Positions 49,346 through 61,399 of a stretch of 64,000 nt of DNA are shown here, piece after piece. The translations under genes were made by a program, and so were the position numbers. Under the pieces are notes generated by a model. The model was given only the letters and a program-made list of their open reading frames with translations, was not told where the DNA came from and made no database searches. The stretch is from Artemia franciscana (taxonomy: Eukaryota > Arthropoda > Branchiopoda > Anostraca > Artemiidae): assembly GCF_032884065.1 (NCBI RefSeq), contig NW_027062764.1:1-64000 (forward strand), written 5' to 3'. Numbering within the stretch: position 1 is the first letter of the stretch; every line of letters starts with the position of its first letter.

Positions 49346-49531
49346 CAAGTTTTTATAGATTTGTTTATTCGTGTATAGTTCGGGTTCGGGTATTTGTATG
49401 TTTAATTAAGTGCAGTTTTCATCATATTGACCCAGGCACGTACACAGGATATTTTTATTATTTTTTTTTGGGTTGGGGGGGGGGGGGTAAAACCTTCAAA
49501 ATAGCAGATATAAAGTAGCACTTTTTTAAAT

Positions 49532-49807
49532 TTAGTAACTAAATAAATGCAGAAAGTACGTATATTGGAAAATACAGATTAACTTTATCTTTACTTTAAA
49601 TTCCAACCATCGAGCTGAGCTAATAGCAAATTTCTCCAAAATTTCATTAACTGATACAAGAACATCTCTGTGGACATTCAAGAGTGCCAAGTCATTCAGT
49701 CGATTTTCACTCATCCGACGTCGAAGATACGATTTAATCCTTTTCATCGAAGAAAATGACCTCTCAAAACATGCTGTAGACGTGGGAATGACACAAAAAA
49801 TGCTCAT
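49532..49807 (-). pseudogene. hAT transposase C-terminal dimerisation domain relic
   Basis: The minus strand reads LMSIFCVIPTSTACFERSFS, SMKRIKSYLRRRMSENRLND, LALLNVHRDV, which is the hAT dimerisation motif (PTSTA.ERSFS..K.IKS.LR..M...RL..L..L..H). It resembles ZMYM1/THAP12-type transposase-derived proteins. The frame opens at 49807 from sequence without a clear start and ends at 49532. No terminal repeats found nearby and no N-terminal domains, so it is a fragment. Second copy at 58190-58465. Confidence 0.82.
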
Positions 49808-49857
49808 TAACTTGTGAACATTTGGAAATATTCCATGTTTGCACTCAGCAAAGCTCC

Positions 49858-50270
49858 AACCAATGGGTTTTTACTGGTATGTCTTCTGGAGAATTATGAA
49901 ATGTTTTCTGCTTTAAAATGAGTGGGCCTCATACTGCAAGTGACTAGCCAATTTAAGAACATTGATATGCAAATATGACGAAAAGATTCTTTATAAAAAT
50001 AAATGTTTTATAAAAAAATGCTAATAATTGCTTTATAAAATCCTAAATGCTTTTCGAATAAATGCTTTATAAAAATCTTGCGTAAAATTTTTTAAGTAAA
50101 AATTTTAGTGTTTTAAAAAGTAAAGTTGAGAAAAAGAGTCAAACTTTAGCTTGAAGAGCTGGGCGTTGAGGAGGGAACAGCCTCTTTCATATATGGAGTA
50201 ATTTCTGTTCGTTTTAAGTTTTAATATCGCTCCTTACTTTCAGTTAAAAAAGATTGTTTTTTTATTTAAT
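49858..50270. repeat. 145-bp repeat and R1 arm fragment
   Basis: 49858-50003 is the repeat also found at 41106-41250. 50155-50260 is an R1 arm (GGGCGTTGAGGAGGGAACAG, CTCCTTACTTTCAGTT). Confidence 0.75.
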
Positions 50271-50880
50271 GACAAATAAAGGCACACTGCTCAGAATACA
50301 AATCGTTTGCAGTGCAGTGAAAATGACGCTCTGTTCTTTAGAAGGTTTAAAGACTGTAGCCCTGCTTTTGTTTGCGGAAATGTCTGTTCCTTTCGAGTTT
50401 GGCTTATTTTGTTAAAGAGAAGAAATTAGTTATGAGGGGATGGGGACCTTAAAAGGTCCATTGGCCCATTTTGTACTTGCTAATAATGGTAATAAGAATG
50501 TTTTGATTTCTGTTGAACAATGTGCAACTTGTCTACCTTTTTACTAAAAAATTTGCGTCGCGATTGAAGGGGGTTACTAGTATAGTAACTACAATTCCAC
50601 TCAGGTCTTCCGGTCAAACAAACTGAAAATCCGAGCTTGATTCCAATTCAATCAATATATGTTATCCTCTCGTTTCTCCCCTAAAAATCAAGCTGTAGGA
50701 GCTGTGGCGGAGAGGGATGGAGGGTTATTAATCCACTTTGCCGTTTTAATAATGCAAACTGAAAACATTGTATGATTCTGCTTTTAAAATGAAGAATCAT
50801 TCCAACATTTCTGCCAAAAATTTGGAATAGAAGGGATTGGGGTGACAGAATAGGCTTTTCTATAGCTTTTTATGGCACTT
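50271..50880. other. no gene recognised (duplicated)
   Basis: Moderately AT-rich DNA, nothing identifiable. Confidence 0.5.
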
Positions 50881-51414
50881 GGTATTAACCAAGTGACATA
50901 TAGCAATCACTAATTCTGTCGGTCTGTCGGTCTGTCTGTCTGTCGGTCCCGGTTTTGCTACTTTAGGCACTTCCCGGTAAGCTAGGACGATGAAATTTGG
51001 CAGGCGCATCAGGAACCGGACAAGATTAAATTAGAAATAGTCATTTTCCCGATTTGACCATCGGGGGGGGGATTGGGGGCCTGTTAATTTGGAAAAAATA
51101 GAAAAATGGAAGTTTTTTTAACTTACGAACGGTTTATCAGATCTTAATGAAATTTGATGTTTGGAAGGATATCGTGTCTCAGAGCTGCTACTTTAAATCC
51201 CGACCGGATCTGGTGACTTTGGGGGGGGGGGGGTGGGCGGTGTTATGGGGAAACCTAAAATCTTATTATCATTAAATATTATAATAAATTATTATTTTAT
51301 AAAAATCGATCTTATATTAGTGGAAATTGCTCTGTCGGATTCGGGGCTCATAACATTCTCTAAACAAAATTTCCAAGTTCCTAACTAATTAATGCAAAAT
51401 CTCTGACGTTGCAT

Positions 51415-51450
<36 letters not shown>

Positions 51451-52690
51451 AGTGTATCAAACAAGCAATCTAGAAATTCTGGAGGAATTTCATTTCAACA
51501 TTTATTGTGAGCTTTCTAAGAGTATTAAGGAGTAATTCGGAGAAATTATAAAAATTTAGGTACTATTAACTTACGAACGGGTGATTGCATCTTAATGAAA
51601 TTTTATATTTAGAAGGACCTCGTGTCTCAGAGCCTTTATGTTTTATCCCGACTGGATTCGATGACTTTGGGGGAGCTGGAGGGGGGAACATGAGATCTTT
51701 GAAAACTTTTAGAGTGGAGAGATCGGGATGAAACTTGGTGGGAAGAATAAGCGGAATTCCTCGATACATGATTGCCATAACTGGACCGGATCCACTCTCT
51801 ATGAGGGAGTTAGAAGGGGAGGGGGGTTATTCGAAAAAATCATAAGAAATGAGGTACTTTTAACATACCAACAGGTGATTGAATCTTACTGAAATTTGAT
51901 ATTTAGAGAGAATTCGTGTTTTAGAGCTCTTTTTTTAAATTCCGACTGGATCTGGTGATATTGGAGGAGTTGGGTGGGGAAACCCGAAATCTTGGAAAAC
52001 AGTTAGAGCGGAGAGATCGGGATGAAACTTGGTGGAAAGAATAAACACAAGTTCTAGATACGTAATTAACATAACTAGACCAGATCCGATGTCTTTGGGG
52101 GAGTCGGGAGGGGGTGAGATTTCCAGTGCTTTGGCAAGTTCAATACATCTGGACATGCTAGGACATTGCAAATGGGTAGGCGTGTCATGGACCTGCACAA
52201 ATTGATATTATAACAGTCGTTTCCCCAATTCGACGATCTGGGGGAGAGGGGGCAGGAGGGAGGGGGAATCTTAAAAATGGAGTTAGGTTTATCTTACTAA
52301 TGGATAATCGGACCTTAATGAAACTTGATTTATAGAAAGATCTCATGTTTCAGGTGCTCCATTTTTGATTGAGATTGGATCCGGAGACAAAAGGGGATGG
52401 AGGGGGGAAACACATATCTTTGAAATTGGAAATCTTGGAAAACTTTTAGAGCGAAGAGATCGGGATTAAACCTGTTGGGAATAGTAAGCACATGTTCTAG
52501 ATACGTGATTGACATAACTAGACTGGATTCGCTCTCTTTGGTGGAGTTGGGGGGATTTCAAGTACTTTGGTGAGTTCGAGAATAAGTACGAGTTATAGAT
52601 ACGTGATTGACATAAGTGGACCGGATCCGATCTGTTTGGGGGAGTTGGAAGGATTTCTAGTGATTTGGCAAGTTTGGTGCTTCTTGATGT
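50881..52690. repeat. degenerate array of ~150-300-bp repeats with G-runs
   Basis: Begins with a hairpin CACTTGGT ATTA ACCAAGTG at 50878-50897 and GTCTGTCGGTCTGTC repeats. Then come repeated blocks with CTTACGAACGG, TCTTAATGAAATTT, GAGATCGGGATGAAACTTGG, AGATACGTGATTGACATAAC and TTTGGGGGAGTTGG. Landmarks recur near 51550, 51720, 52015, 52460 and 52500-52680. Repeat copy at 59538-61350. Confidence 0.8.
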
Positions 52691-52739
52691 ACTAGGACAA
52701 TGAAATTAATAGCTCCAATGAATAATCTATCAAAAGGAA

Positions 52740-53360
52740 TAATCTTGGTGAAAGCTTGAGAAGTCTCTCGATAAGGAAACAAGACAAAGGGAATAAATCG
52801 ATCCCAGTCTCACAGGTTATCCGCCACAAACCTCTTCAAAAGTTGAACAAGCATCCCGTTCAAGTTCTCAACCAGGCCATCTGTTTCTGAAAGGGTGACT
52901 TCCGCATAGGTTTTATTCCGTTAATTTTGTACACCTCAAATAGGCTCTTACAACACAGACAAAATTCAAGACCTACTCTGTCAGGATCTCTTCTGGAACA
53001 CCAACCAGACAAAAGTACTGCAGAAATACTTCTGCAATTTTTCTGGCGTTCATTGATCTCTAGTGTATCGCCTCAGGATAACGAGTGGAATAATCCAATA
53101 TCACCAAGAGGAATTGATGACGGTTCCAGGATGGTACCAATGGTCCCAAAATATTTGATATGATCCTACTGAAAGGCTCTGCAATGAAAGGCAGTCGAAA
53201 CATTCAGCCGTCTAACTAGCTGACAGGGCTGATAAGTACATACAAACTGTTTGACATCTAGACTTAACCAAGGCCTGAAGAACTTATGGATGATCCGATC
53301 TAAATTGCGTGCAACTCCAGTGTGGCCACTCATTGAAGATTCATGGATGATTCTCAGCAC
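52740..53360 (-). pseudogene. Ty3/Gypsy integrase relic
   Basis: The zinc-binding HHCC region reads HESSMSGHTGVARNLDRIIH, KFFRPWLSLDVKQFV, CTYQPCQ (53350-53210). It is followed by the core around LLVILDYSTRYPEA, NARKIAEVFLQYF and VGVPEEILTE (53100-52960), where the usual catalytic Asp precedes YSTRYPEA. The EILTDQGSNF block is broken by a stop after LTE. Integrase inserts the element's DNA copy into the host genome; here frame breaks and lost residues exclude activity. Duplicate at 61400-62022. Confidence 0.83.
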
Positions 53361-53641
53361 AAACGACCAAAAGGCTTGGGAATTATTGGATGTGCCATCT
53401 CTTCTTTATCCAACCAGATCTTGATCTTAATGTAGAGAAGACCGCTGACGGGTTTGAAACTCTGGCCTAAACTAGCTAGAGTGAAACACTTCGTAAGTGT
53501 AGAATCTTGTTGCTGAAGGTCAGTAAATTTCTTATAAGTCAGCTGTTCTGGATCAACATCTGATGGTGTTTCTTTAGAGATTTCTCGTGTCCACTCTGCT
53601 TTCTCCTTTCGTCGGCATCGTCCACTCTTTCTGTGCCTCAA
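53354..53641 (-). pseudogene. Ty3/Gypsy pol linker before integrase
   Basis: The frame PEQLTYKKFTDLQQQDSTLT, KCFTLASLG and WLDKEEMAHPI is the region between RNase H and the integrase zinc finger. Reverse transcriptase and RNase H, which should lie upstream, are absent. Confidence 0.72.
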
Positions 53642-53927
53642 GTTGCCATTCTAATTCTCCGACTTTACCATATTCTAGGAAACATTCTATTCTAGGATGT
53701 TTATGACTGAGGGTTGGGTCTCAGCTTCCAATCCAGTGTGGTCTTTCGCTCTATTTGACAGATGAGTAGAGACAGCAGGTCTATCTTCTTCCGACCATCA
53801 GAAACTACAATTTCTAAATTGCTTCGGAAGGTATGATTGCCATGTCTACCTCTACATAGCCACTATGTAGAGGGTATTTATTAAAATTGCAGTGGACGCG
53901 CCAGATCTCCGTGGTTGACAATTTTTG

Positions 53928-54218
53928 TTAAGCTGGGTTTCCGACGTACCTTCTATAGACAACAGTTATGGAAGCTTCAATGTCAGTAAGGAGCTCTGCT
54001 GGCTTCCCGTGTATTAGACTATTGGCACAAAATCTCGCCTTGATTCTTTCTTTCAGACTTGGACTGCGTCCTAACAAGTTTTCTCGCCTCCTCGGCTCCT
54101 TAAAGTCAACAGCTTTGTGATCAAACTTTCCACAGTTAAAACAACCTCGTGCCCCTTTATTAGTTTTCTGGCGTGGAGTATCTCCACTGCTGGATCCTGT
54201 TTTTTTCAGATTTGGCAT
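53928..54218 (-). pseudogene. Ty3/Gypsy nucleocapsid knuckle and protease start
   Basis: Reads GARGCFNCGKFDHKAVDF, a CX2CX4HX4C zinc knuckle whose last Cys is Phe, then HGKPAELLTDIEASITVVYR, where the aspartic protease active site D-T/S-G reads DIE. Both domains are therefore damaged. From here the element jumps to the pol linker, about 290 bp away. Confidence 0.78.
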
Positions 54219-54239
54219 TCAGAGGCTTGTTCGTGGCTT

Positions 54240-55045
54240 TAACTGGTTGTGATTACTTCGGATTTATTCCTTTCCTTGAAGAAAGATGTTAGCTTCCTTT
54301 CAATCCTTCGCTTTTGTCGTATTTGTGGGCAAAAAAAGTTTTCAGCCACTTTGCAGACAACCAGGAGAGTTGAGTCCTCGAGTTCTCTCCACCAGATGCG
54401 TAGCTGGTCATTTTGATGGAAGTAATGCATTGTTCCATCATCAGTTTTCTAAGGATATTGGCAATCTTCGTTCTCAGAACATTTGCGGTTGCGACCGATC
54501 TGTAGTAAGTGACGTCCAACCATTTGATCAGCAGCTGCTCTAGCTTCTTACCGTAATCAGTAAATGACTAGTCTGCTTCCCTCTGGGTCGCACAGAATAG
54601 CTGGCAGGTAGGTTTCAGAAGTCACTCAAAATCTTCTCAGAATAGTTTCTTTTATGAGTTCGTAGTCCGGACTATCAACCGTTGGAATAATCATGGCAGC
54701 CTCTGTGGCTTTACTTGTCAGCAAGGCCTGGAATCTAGCAGCCCATGTAGCACGACTTCAGTTATTTCGGTTGGCAGTTTGCTTGAAAGTTGTGAGGCAT
54801 GCATCGATATCCATGCCATCCGTATACTTGACAATCTGGATCGTAGTTTTCACAGATGTAACTGGTGTATTTTGAACGGTGGCCTGATTCGCCTGTACAA
54901 CTTGAGCAAGAGAAAAAAATGTGAAGTCAACGATTCCAGCTGCTGTCGCTTCTGCTGTCGGCTTGTCTCCCTTTCTCACTCTAGTTTCACCTGAATTATT
55001 TTCATGCTCACTTTCATGGAGGCACAAAACATGGCCATCAGACAT
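54240..55045 (-). pseudogene. Ty3/Gypsy gag relic
   Basis: From ATG 55045: MSDGHVLCLHESEHENNSGE, later IVKYTDGMDIDACLTTFKQT and, past a TGA near 54752, RATWAARFQALLTSKATEAA, MIIPTVDSPDYELIKETIL, the usual gag capsid layout. Further downstream, shifted frames (54289-54519, 54239-54430) carry the rest. Gag would form the particle around element RNA. No flanking long terminal repeats recognised. Second copy at 62901-63707. Confidence 0.75.
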
Positions 55046-55185
55046 TCTTCGTCCCTTCCTTCGATCTTACAATCAGCTATGGATTATTTTTCCCATTTTT
55101 TCAATCTTGTATACACTTTGCCCTTATCCTGTTTCTTCTGACTTGAATAGATTCGAACTTGGCTATAGGCGAGATACAGATGTTT

Positions 55186-55525
55186 CCAAACTGCTATGAG
55201 GCACAGTCAGTGTGCTTTGAAACCACACATAATAAGTTATGAAAGTACGCACAAATGTGCTATGGAGCATCCAGCATCCACAATATGCTATGAAAGCATG
55301 TAAAAATGTACCATGAAGCATCCAAAATTTGCTATGAAAGGATGCAAAAATGTACCATGAAGTATCCAAAATGTGTTATGAAAGGACGCCCAAATGTGCC
55401 ATGAAGCACGTACAATATACTATAAAAGCACGCACAAATATACTGTGAAGCACTCGCAACGTGCTTGGAAAGCAGGTACAAACGTGCTATTAGGCACACA
55501 TAATGCAATATGAAGCACCACTTGC
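55186..55525. repeat. ~43-45-bp minisatellite
   Basis: About eight units of the type TGCTATGAAAGCATG, AAAAATGTACCATGAAGCAT, CCAAAAT, with increasing variation to the right. The second copy starts at 63848 and is cut by the window end. Confidence 0.88.
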
Positions 55526-56027
55526 AAACTAGTGGCTTATCACCACTCGAGGGGGGGGGGGGGCTCAAACCTTGTTCACTAGGAACACGCAGTAAATGTA
55601 GAGCTAGCTATCAGCAAAACCAATGATCGTCTTTAAATCAACATACTACTAATTCAGCAACTTATTCACGAGCAAAACAGCTTAATCCCCGAGATAATTT
55701 TCGCAAATGACAATAACGGAGAAATGTTTTTTTTTTTTTTTTTACGGATTATTTCAACTAGATATCAAAACTGAAGCACGAAAAGATTATAAATATTTTT
55801 CAGCTTATAGATAGCGGAAAATTTACCATAAAACTAGGACAAACTCATAGCTACCTCAAATTTTTTGTTAATAACGTTTAAAAATATCCCCAATCAAAGA
55901 TATATCAATGGAGATAACGATAGAAAAATCCCTAAAGTGTCTTTTAACAGCAGTAAATGTCGCGAAACTCACGCTGTAATTTCATCAGTCAAAAATCCAA
56001 GTTTCACTATTACTTCACTATATACTC
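55526..56027. other. no gene recognised
   Basis: G-run near 55550 and T-run near 55728; otherwise AT-rich without features. Confidence 0.5.
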
Positions 56028-56270
56028 CACTGCTGAAGTATAGAGAGGAGGATAGTGTAGACTTTGTCAGTGGTGCAAATAGCTTTATTGTGGTGTCAAT
56101 TGGTGAGTGGTGCTAAATCATCTGCTCAAGTACAGGCAGAAGGACAGTGTAGGATCTGTCAGTGTAGTGTTAATAATTTTCTGATGATGCTAGTTGCTTG
56201 TATTGGTGCTAACTCCTCTGCTGAAGTATAGAGAAGAGGATGGTGTAGACTTTGTCAGTGGTGCTAATAG
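56028..56270 (+). repeat. three imperfect ~60-90-bp tandem units
   Basis: CTGCTGAAGTATAGAGAGGA..GTGTAGACTTTGTCAGTGGTGC recurs, altered, near 56110-56175 and 56215-56265. Confidence 0.7.
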
Positions 56271-57737
56271 ACAATGCTAATTGCCTATTTCAGGCGTTGT
56301 TCTTAGATATTTGGAACAAAACGTCAAAATTTAGCTTAAAAAGCGAGTAATTAAATAGGGGACAACTCCCCTCACATAAGTAATAACTTCTGTTCGTATT
56401 AAGTTTTAGTGTTGCTCCTTACTTTCACTTGAATTTTTTTATTTAATATTACCGATGGTGGCTTTAATCCTGTATTAATCCTGTTTTTAATTATTGATAG
56501 TTTCCTCTTCACCATTTAAGTGTTTATCGTTAATAATTGTTAGAGTAGAAAGGACAGCGAGAACTGAAGCTGATTGTTTAATTAAACTAAGGGGGCAACT
56601 GCCTCTCCCCTCCACCTTGACCCAAAATTGCTGCTGAACCTACCTAATTAAATATATTAAAAAATAGGACGATTTTTGTCGTAATCGCGGGTATCGGTAA
56701 TCTCAAGTAATTTCTTATACATTAGGTTATATTTGGCGTACAAAATGTTGGAAAAAATGGCTATCTAAAACAATAAAATAATAATATTTACTTTCGGGAG
56801 ACGAGACATGTCGCGAGACATCAATCCATTTAAGTTGTGCATAAAAAAAAGAACTAACAATTCCGGAGGCCTGTATTTGCAGTAACAACTCTTTAGGCTG
56901 TATTTGCAAGACTTTGCCGTTTGTACACATAGGAAAACAGAATCAACTGTCATTTAAGCGTCATTTAAGACTCAAGTACAGGGAAGGCTGATTATGTTCA
57001 AGGATCGAAAACTTGACTAACCATTGAAAATTTAAGACAAATTATGTCTATATTAGAAGTTTGTTGAGTGGTCAGAGCCTAAAGGCACTTAGTTACACGT
57101 TTACCTTTATTTTGACCTTTATTGACTGAATTTCAAATGTAAACTGATGCAGTTTGAACTTTTTTGACAGTAAAAACGTATTTAATCTTTCACTCCCCGA
57201 ATTGAAATCGCTCGTATTGAGTTTAGTTCTAGGAAAACTGGGGTTTGATCTTACTTTCTTTGACTATAATGGGAGAAACGTTGAGATGGCTAGGGCGCGT
57301 TCCAGGAGTTAAGGATGACTGCAAGTAAAAGATTGTTCCTTTGGGATAACCGTCCAGGGCTGAATGAAAAGTATGTCGTCCTCGGTTGGAATGGGAGGAT
57401 GTCCTCCTTATTATTCAATAAGGATGTCCTTCTTATTGTATAGTCAGTAAGTCTCCAATTCACATACAAGAGTATACGTTATATTTCGTTACACCTTATG
57501 TCCCAAAGGCTATTCTGCCAGTTATAAGGAAGTCGTCTCTGCCAAAAAAAGAAAACAAAAGACCACAGTCTAGAACTATTTATCAAAATTACGAGGTTTC
57601 TATAAAACAAAATAAATATTGTTTGTCTTTTTGCTCCTTTTTTATAATTTGGCATAGTAATAGACTGAATATCACTGAATCAAATTGATGCATGGACATA
57701 TTAACATGATTTTATATTTCGTTTTTCAATATTTTAG

Positions 57738-57998
57738 GCGGCACTGTTTTGCCTTATTATTATCCTAATTTTACCCATCCTTTTGCTCATCACCCATTTA
57801 ACTACCCTAGATACCCTAGTATTAATCCTACCAAGACCCTTGCATCTGAATTTAGCCCTTCATTCCCTTCAAAACAGTTCAACTACGGCGCATATGCTAC
57901 CCCATGGACACCAAATACAGGCTTCATAGTCAAGCAGCAGTTAGTACTCCTCCATCAACTCTTGCAGTGCCACACTACCAGGATTAAGAAGCACAGTG
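57738..57998 (+). CDS. candidate exon, second copy (uncertain)
   Basis: Same acceptor-like tract and frame as 49085-49345. Because the two copies are nearly identical, this adds no independent support. Confidence 0.28.
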
Positions 57999-58189
57999 CA
58001 AGTTTTTATAGATTTGTTTATTCGTGTATAGTTCGGGTTCGGGTATTTGTATGTTTAATTAAGTGCAGTTTTCATCATATTGACCCAGGCACGTACACAG
58101 GATATTTTTATTATTTTTTTTTGGGTTGGGGGGGGGGGGGGGGGGTAAAACCTTCAAAATAGCAGATATAAAGTAGCACTTTTTTAAAT

Positions 58190-58465
58190 TTAGTAACTAA
58201 ATAAATGCAGAAAGTACGTATATTGGAAAATACAGATTAACTTTATCTTTACTTTAAATTCCAACCATCGAGCTGAGCTAATAGCAAATTTCTCCAAAAT
58301 TTCATTAACTGATACAAGAACATCTCTGTGGACATTCAAGAGTGCCAAGTCATTCAGTCGATTTTCACTCATCCGACGTCGAAGATACGATTTAATCCTT
58401 TTCATCGAAGAAAATGACCTCTCAAAACATGCTGTAGACGTGGGAATGACACAAAAAATGCTCAT
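58190..58465 (-). pseudogene. hAT dimerisation domain relic, second copy
   Basis: Same frame as 49532-49807 with the PTSTACFERSFSSMKRIK motif; no disabling change between the copies in this stretch. Confidence 0.82.
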
Positions 58466-58516
58466 TAACTTGTGAACATTTGGAAATATTCCATGTTTGC
58501 ACTCAGCAAAGCTCCA

Positions 58517-58930
58517 ACCAATGGGTTTTTACTGGTATGTCTTCTGGAGAATTATGAAATGTTTTCTGCTTTAAAATGAGTGGGCCTCATACTGCAAGTG
58601 ACTAGCCAATTTAAGAACATTGATATGCAAATATGACGAAAAGATTCTTTATAAAAATAAATGTTTTATAAAAAAATGCTAATAATTGCTTTATAAAATC
58701 CTAAATGCTTTTCGAATAAATGCTTTATAAAAATCTTGCGTAAAATTTTTTAAGTAAAAATTTTAGTGTTTTAAAAAGTAAAGTTGAGAAAAAGAGTCAA
58801 ACTTTAGCTTGAAGAGCTGGGCGTTGAGGAGGGAACAGCCTCTTTCATATATGGAGTAATTTCTGTTCGTTTTAAGTTTTAATATCGCTCCTTACTTTCA
58901 GTTAAAAAAGATTGTTTTTTTATTTAATGA
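58517..58930. repeat. 145-bp repeat and R1 arm fragment, second copy
   Basis: Second copy of 49858-50270. Confidence 0.75.
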
Positions 58931-59537
58931 CAAATAAAGGCACACTGCTCAGAATACAAATCGTTTTCAGTGCAGTGAAAATGACGCTCTGTTCTTTAGA
59001 AGGTTTAAAGACTGTAGCCCTGCTTTTGTTTGCGGAAATGTCTGTTCCTTTCGAGTTTGGCTTATTTTATTAAAGAGAAGAAATTAGTTATGAGGGGATG
59101 GGGACCTTAAAAGGTCCATTGGCCCATTTTGTACTTGCTAATAATGGTAATAAGAATGTTTTGATTTCTGTTGAACAATGTGCAACTTGTCTACCTTTTT
59201 ACTAAAAAATTTGCGTCGCGATTGAAGGGGGTTACTAGTATAGTAACTACAATTCCACTCAGGTCTTCCGGTCAAACAAACTGAAAATCCTAGCTTGCTT
59301 CTGATTCAATCAATATATGTTATCCTCTCGTTTCTCCCCTAAAAATCAAGCTGTAGGAGCTGTGGCGGAGAGGGATGGAGGGTTATTAATCCACTTTGCC
59401 GTTTTAATAATGCAAACTGAAAACATTGTATGATTCTGCTTTTAAAATGAAGAATCATTCCAACATTTCTGCCAAAAATTTGGAATAGAAGGGATTGGGG
59501 TGACAGAATAGGCTTTTCTATAGCTTTTTATGGCACT

Positions 59538-60075
59538 TGGTATTAACCAAGTGACATATAGCAATCACTAATTCTGTCGGTCTGTCGGTCTGTCTGTCTG
59601 TCGGTCCCGGTTTTGCTACTTTAGGCACTTCCCGGTAAGCTAGGACGATGAAATTTGGCAGGCGCATCAGGAACCGGACAAGATTAAATTAGAAATAGTC
59701 ATTTTCCCGATTTGACCATCGGGGGGGGGATTGGGGGCCTGTTAATTTGGAAAAAATAGAAAAATGGAAGTTTTTTTAACTTACGAACGGTTTATCAGAT
59801 CTTAATGAAATTTGATGTTTGGAAGGATATCGTGTCTCAGAGCTGCTACTTTAAATCCCGACCGGATCTGGTGACTTTGGGGGGGGGGGGGGGGTGGGCG
59901 GTGTTATGGGGAAACCTAAAATCTTATTATCATTAAATATTATAATAAATTATTATTTTATAAAAATCGATCTTATATTAGTGGAAATTGCTCTGTCGGA
60001 TTCGGGGCTCATAACATTCTCTAAACAAAATTTCCAAGTTCCTAACTAATTAATGCAAAATCTCTGACGTTGCAT

Positions 60076-60112
<37 letters not shown>

Positions 60113-61350
60113 AGTGTATCAAACAAGCAATCTAGAAATTCTGGAGGAATTTCATTTCAACATTTATTGTGAGCTTTCTAAGAGTATTAAGGAGTAATTC
60201 GGAGAAATTATAAAAATTTAGGTACTATTAACTTACGAACGGGTGATTGCATCTTAATGAAATTTTATATTTAGAAGGACCTCGTGTCTCAGAGCCTTTA
60301 TGTTTTATCCCGACTGGATTCGATGACTTTGGGGGAGCTGGAGGGGGGAACATGAGATCTTTGAAAACTTTTAGAGTGGAGAGATCGGGATGAAACTTGG
60401 TGGGAAGAATAAGCGGAATTCCTCGATACATGATTGCCATAACTGGACCGGATCCACTCTCTATGAGGGAGTTAGAAGGGGAGGGGGGTTATTCGAAAAA
60501 ATCATAAGAAATGAGGTACTTTTAACATACCAACAGGTGATTGAATCTTACTGAAATTTGATATTTAGAGAGAATTCGTGTTTTAGAGCTCTTTTTTTAA
60601 ATTCCGACTGGATCTGGTGATATTGGAGGAGTTGGGTGGGGAAACCCGAAATCTTGGAAAACAGTTAGAGCGGAGAGATCGGGATGAAACTTGGTGGAAA
60701 GAATAAACACAAGTTCTAGATACGTAATTAACATAACTAGACCAGATCCGCTGTCTTTGGGGGAGTCGGGAGGGGGTGAGATTTCCAGTGCTTTGGCAAG
60801 TTCAATACATCTGGACATGCTAGGACATTGCAAATGGGTAGGCGTGTCATGGACCTGCACAAATTGATATTATAACAGTCGTTTCCCCAATTCGACGATC
60901 TGGGGGAGAGGGGGCAGGAGGGAGGGGGAATCTTAAAAATGGAGTTAGGTTTATCTTACTAATGGATAATCGGACCTTAATGAAACTTGATTTATAGAAA
61001 GATCTCATGTTTCAGGTGCTCCATTTTTGATTGAGATTGGATCCGGAGACAAAAGGGGATGGAGGGGGGAAACACATATCTTTGAAATTGGAAATCTTGG
61101 AAAACTTTTAGAGCGAAGAGATCGGGATTAAACCTGTTGGGAATAGTAAGCACATGTTCTAGATACGTGATTGACATAACTAGACTGGATTCGCTCTCTT
61201 TGGTGGAGTTGGGGGGATTTCAAGTACTTTGGTGAGTTCGAGAATAAGTACGAGTTATAGATACGTGATTGACATAAGTGGACCGGATCCGATCTGTTTG
61301 GGGGAGTTGGAAGGATTTCTAGTGATTTGGCAAGTTTGGTGCTTCTTGAT
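59538..61350. repeat. degenerate G-run repeat array, second copy
   Basis: Second copy of 50881-52690, with longer G- and T-runs. Confidence 0.8.
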
Positions 61351-61399
61351 GTACTAGGACAATGAAATTAATAGCTCCAATGAATAATCTATCAAAAGG

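Larger units (their letters stand above)
47632..55338 (+). repeat. 8.65-kb tandem segmental duplication, first copy
   Basis: Matches 56286-64000 in order at an offset of 8653-8662 bp; the drift comes from G- and T-run length differences. The second copy runs off the window, so the right end of this copy lies between 55338 and 56285. From about 47804 on, only scattered changes are seen, whereas 47632-47803 differs from 56286-56456 at roughly one base in ten. Confidence 0.95.

Noticed and set aside
50881-52690. Pro-rich minus-strand frames as coding (e.g. 51566-51778)
   Set aside because: They follow the repeat landmarks of a degenerate non-coding array, and their similarity to each other mirrors the DNA repeat.
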